NCBI RefSeq assembly: GCF_009758125.1
Contig: NZ_WRXO01000008.1
Span: 1-64,000, forward strand
Source: Chitinophaga oryziterrae
GTDB lineage: Bacteria > Bacteroidota > Bacteroidia > Chitinophagales > Chitinophagaceae
Length of the DNA: 64,000 nucleotides
Direction: 5' to 3'
In this document: positions 62,574 to 64,000 of the stretch, piece after piece
Position numbering within the stretch: position 1 is the first letter of the stretch
How the letters are laid out: the number at the start of each line of letters is the position of its first letter
The notes under the pieces: model-generated
Databases searched by the model: none
The model's input: the letters and a program-made list of their open reading frames with translations, nothing else
What the model was told of the DNA's origin: nothing
Translations under genes and position numbers: made by a program

Positions 62574-62606
62574 CATATAGCCCGCGTTGACGGGCTATAT
62601 GTTTTT
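62574..62606 (+). terminator. Terminator of the GH16 gene
   Basis: 11-bp stem CATATAGCCCG/CGGGCTATATG with 6-base loop and five T. Confidence 0.88.
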
Positions 62607-62701
62607 ATAGCTACTGCGATATTGTTTCATTCGGGCACCAGACAAAGTGCGCGGTTAATATGGCGGAGATATGAAGTTAGGTAGAAGGAGCCATGCATCA
62701 A

Positions 62702-63088
62702 CTACTCTTCCGACAGGAAGACGTAGAGTTCTTTTGCAAATTCGTGGTAGCGGTCCGGATTATCCGGTTTATCAAAATGCCTGACAGCGCCCAGTTGCTG
62801 GCATTTCTTTATATTATCATCTGCGGATGAACTGGCGAATGTAATAACAGGGATTTCCCTGAATGCTTCGCTGGTTTTGATGTAATACAGGATGTCATAT
62901 CCGGGAGCAACATCAGACAGGATCAGATCGGGATAAAAGATATCCGAATCTTCCATAATGCTTTTTAGCTCCTCTCCGTTTTCTGCGATAGCCATGACAT
63001 TGAATAGGCCGGAACCTTCAAAGGATTCTTTGATGAATACCTTCCCTTCTGCATCATTTTCTGCTATCAGGATGTTTAGCTTTCTCAT
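62702..63088 (-). CDS. Single-domain response regulator
   Basis: A 128-residue stand-alone receiver: acidic residues Glu10/Asp12, phospho-acceptor Asp59 in LILSDVAPG, and Lys107 in HFDKPDN; TFASSS carries the switch residue. No output domain. Isolated from any kinase; it may be phosphorylated by a hybrid or remote kinase. A perfect minus-strand TACCTTTG (63096-63103) lies 8 bases before the start codon, but the nearest TTTG is only 13 bases away, so the promoter is uncertain. Confidence 0.87.
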   Translation of the reverse strand: MRKLNILIAENDAEGKVFIKESFEGSGLFNVMAIAENGEELKSIMEDSDIFYPDLILSDVAPGYDILYYIKTSEAFREIPVITFASSSADDNIKKCQQLGAVRHFDKPDNPDRYHEFAKELYVFLSEE

Positions 63089-63224
63089 AATAGTGCAAAG
63101 GTAACTCCTTCATTCACAAATTATAGCGCATGTTTTACACATCACATATAAGATTGATAATCAAATTTAAAAACATAGAAATCGGATAGATACATAGATG
63201 TTGTAATAAATAGCATAAATAAAT

Positions 63225-63254
63225 TTTGAATTATTCAGTATTTCCTTACCTTTG
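63225..63254 (+). promoter_or_regulatory. Promoter of tRNA-Glu copy 2
   Basis: TTTG (63225-63228), 18-base spacer, TACCTTTG (63247-63254), 18 bases before the tRNA; nearly the same arrangement as for copy 1. Confidence 0.82.
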
Positions 63255-63272
63255 CCATCCCAAACACGAAAT

Positions 63273-63344
63273 GCCGCGTTGGTAAATCGGTTAATACACC
63301 TCCCTTTCACGGAGGAATGACGGGTTCGACTCCCGTACGCGGTA
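63273..63344 (+). tRNA. tRNA-Glu (anticodon TTC), copy 2
   Basis: All 72 bases are identical to copy 1 at 33791-33862, with loop CTTTCAC (anticodon TTC). Own promoter and terminator. Confidence 0.93.
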
Positions 63345-63348
63345 CACG

Positions 63349-63378
63349 AAAAGGAACATCGAATGATGTTCCTTTTTT
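63349..63378 (+). terminator. Terminator of tRNA-Glu copy 2
   Basis: 12-bp stem AAAAGGAACATC/GATGTTCCTTTT, GAAT loop, six T. Confidence 0.88.
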
Positions 63379-63436
63379 CATATCATGCATTATCTTATGC
63401 TATGTTCGTATGCGATAGGTTATTTTGCACTCCACC

Positions 63437-63649
63437 TTACAAGGCCAAAGCCATAAATTTCTTGTAGCAAAAACAATTGAATAAGGCAACCCTCCCAAGT
63501 AGGCAAATAGATATCTCATCATAATCATAATGAAACACCAGAGATCTGAAGGCGTAATCTATCCGTATCGCTGGGTCGTTGTGCATTATAATTAACAGAA
63601 CATGAGGAATTAAAAGATGAGAACCTGATAGCTCATTCAGTATATGCAT
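63437..63649 (-). CDS. Doubtful short ORF near tRNA-Glu copy 2
   Basis: A 70-codon frame (MHILNELSGSHLLIPHVL ...) that is open about 17 codons further upstream without a start (RISDGNIYSPSIRNAE). Composition is partly protein-like but matches nothing I recognise. It may be a gene fragment next to the tRNA or chance. Confidence 0.25.
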   Translation of the reverse strand: MHILNELSGSHLLIPHVLLIIMHNDPAIRIDYAFRSLVFHYDYDEISICLLGRVALFNCFCYKKFMALAL

Positions 63650-63761
63650 CTCAGCATTACGAATAGATGGCGAATAAATATTTCCATCTGAAATTCGTTA
63701 GGCAGCTTTTTCTGAAGTAAAGAAAGATGATGTATATAGGTAATTGAGAGGGAAGAGAAAC

Positions 63762-63941
63762 TTAACGTATTTTTTTATTAATACCCTTAGGTAAACCTAC
63801 TCTACTGAAAAGCTTCTTTGCAGCATTAGCTTTCTTTTCAAAAAAAGGATGTCCTTCAAATGAAGACAAGGTTGGGTCTACCGTAACTAATGGCTTAGTA
63901 CCGACCTGAACAAAAATCTCTTTTTTTGCTTTACGTAACAT
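63762..63941 (-). CDS. Small basic protein of 59 residues
   Basis: MLRKAKKEIFVQVGTKPLVTV starts a 59-residue frame with a strongly basic composition (14 Lys/Arg) and a coding-like pattern (SSFEGHPFFEKKANAAKKLF, ending KGINKKIR). No family recognised; could be a nucleic-acid-binding or ribosome-associated peptide. Too close to the window edge to judge its context. Confidence 0.5.
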   Translation of the reverse strand: MLRKAKKEIFVQVGTKPLVTVDPTLSSFEGHPFFEKKANAAKKLFSRVGLPKGINKKIR

Positions 63942-64000
63942 AATACAAATTTAGTCATTTTTTTTTAATCGCTGACTGGCATATTCATTTGATAATCAGT

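Noticed and set aside
33791..63344. A complete integrative element or prophage between the two tRNA-Glu genes
   Set aside because: No integrase, transposase, relaxase or phage structural gene was seen, and the second tRNA is complete rather than a fragment; only the weaker possibility of recombination between tRNAs is kept.
1..64000. CRISPR array or cas genes
   Set aside because: No regularly spaced direct repeats of 24-40 bases and no Cas-like protein were found; the repeats present are inverted or occur only twice.

Overview
This 64 kb window looks like a chromosome segment of a Bacteroidota bacterium, most probably family Chitinophagaceae (Chitinophaga-like). The evidence is the Bacteroidota promoter form (TTTG, 18-20 bases, TAnnTTTG) seen at several transcription units, the absence of clear Shine-Dalgarno sites, a type IX secretion C-terminal sorting domain, a FecR anti-sigma factor with an ECF-like sigma protein, a two-component propeller/LytS sensor, a DUF4476 secreted protein and long secreted RHS/YD-repeat proteins with DUF6443. 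No database search was possible, so species-level placement is inference.

Layout. 0-0.5 kb: promoters and leader of an rRNA operon on the minus strand whose 16S gene starts just outside the window. 0.5-6.1 kb: truA, a DUF4476 secreted protein, a biotin carboxyl carrier protein and an M1 aminopeptidase. 6.1-6.5 kb: non-coding DNA with a perfect 30-bp inverted repeat. 6.5-11.8 kb: a four-gene minus-strand operon with 2-4 base gaps (HD-PycTM membrane protein, polyphosphate kinase, DUF4442 hot-dog protein, beta-CASP metallo-hydrolase). 11.9-16.4 kb: a lipoprotein and a very large phosphoesterase/outer-membrane-barrel fusion. 16.5-22.4 kb: GAF protein, lysA, S4 RNA-binding protein, M20 dipeptidase. 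22.6-24.7 kb: a region-2-only sigma factor, its FecR partner and a response regulator. 25.1-26.9 kb: LemA/TPM operon. 27-33.7 kb: propeller sensor kinase, dicarboxylate/glutamate-type symporter, pgk and gapA.

33.8-63.3 kb lies between two identical tRNA-Glu(TTC) genes in the same orientation and carries no obvious core gene. It begins with a two-protein RHS system ending in a predicted polymorphic toxin tip followed one base later by its putative immunity gene. 44.1-51.5 kb is a degraded zone: about 150-bp direct repeats flank an AAA/DUF4143 ATPase and a small membrane protein, and there are several gene remnants (a stop-interrupted fragment, a frameshifted small lipoprotein, a decapitated P-loop ATPase, truncated signal-peptide ORFs) among intact AraC, SDR, MaoC-like and membrane-anchored winged-helix genes. 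51.5-55.5 kb is a compact plus-strand stress/redox cluster (MarR-GNAT, Crp-type regulator, YceI, tautomerase, NTF2-like protein, nitronate monooxygenase). 55.5-62.6 kb has lipoproteins, a sterol-desaturase-like hydroxylase and polysaccharide degradation (GH99-like T9SS cargo; GH16 lipoprotein). The right edge has an isolated REC protein, the second tRNA-Glu and a 59-residue basic ORF.

The most interesting items are the RHS pair with its toxin/immunity end, the coupled HD-PycTM/PPK1/RNase operon, the phosphoesterase-(kinase-like)-barrel fusion, the sigma factor lacking region 4, and the unexplained inverted and direct repeats.
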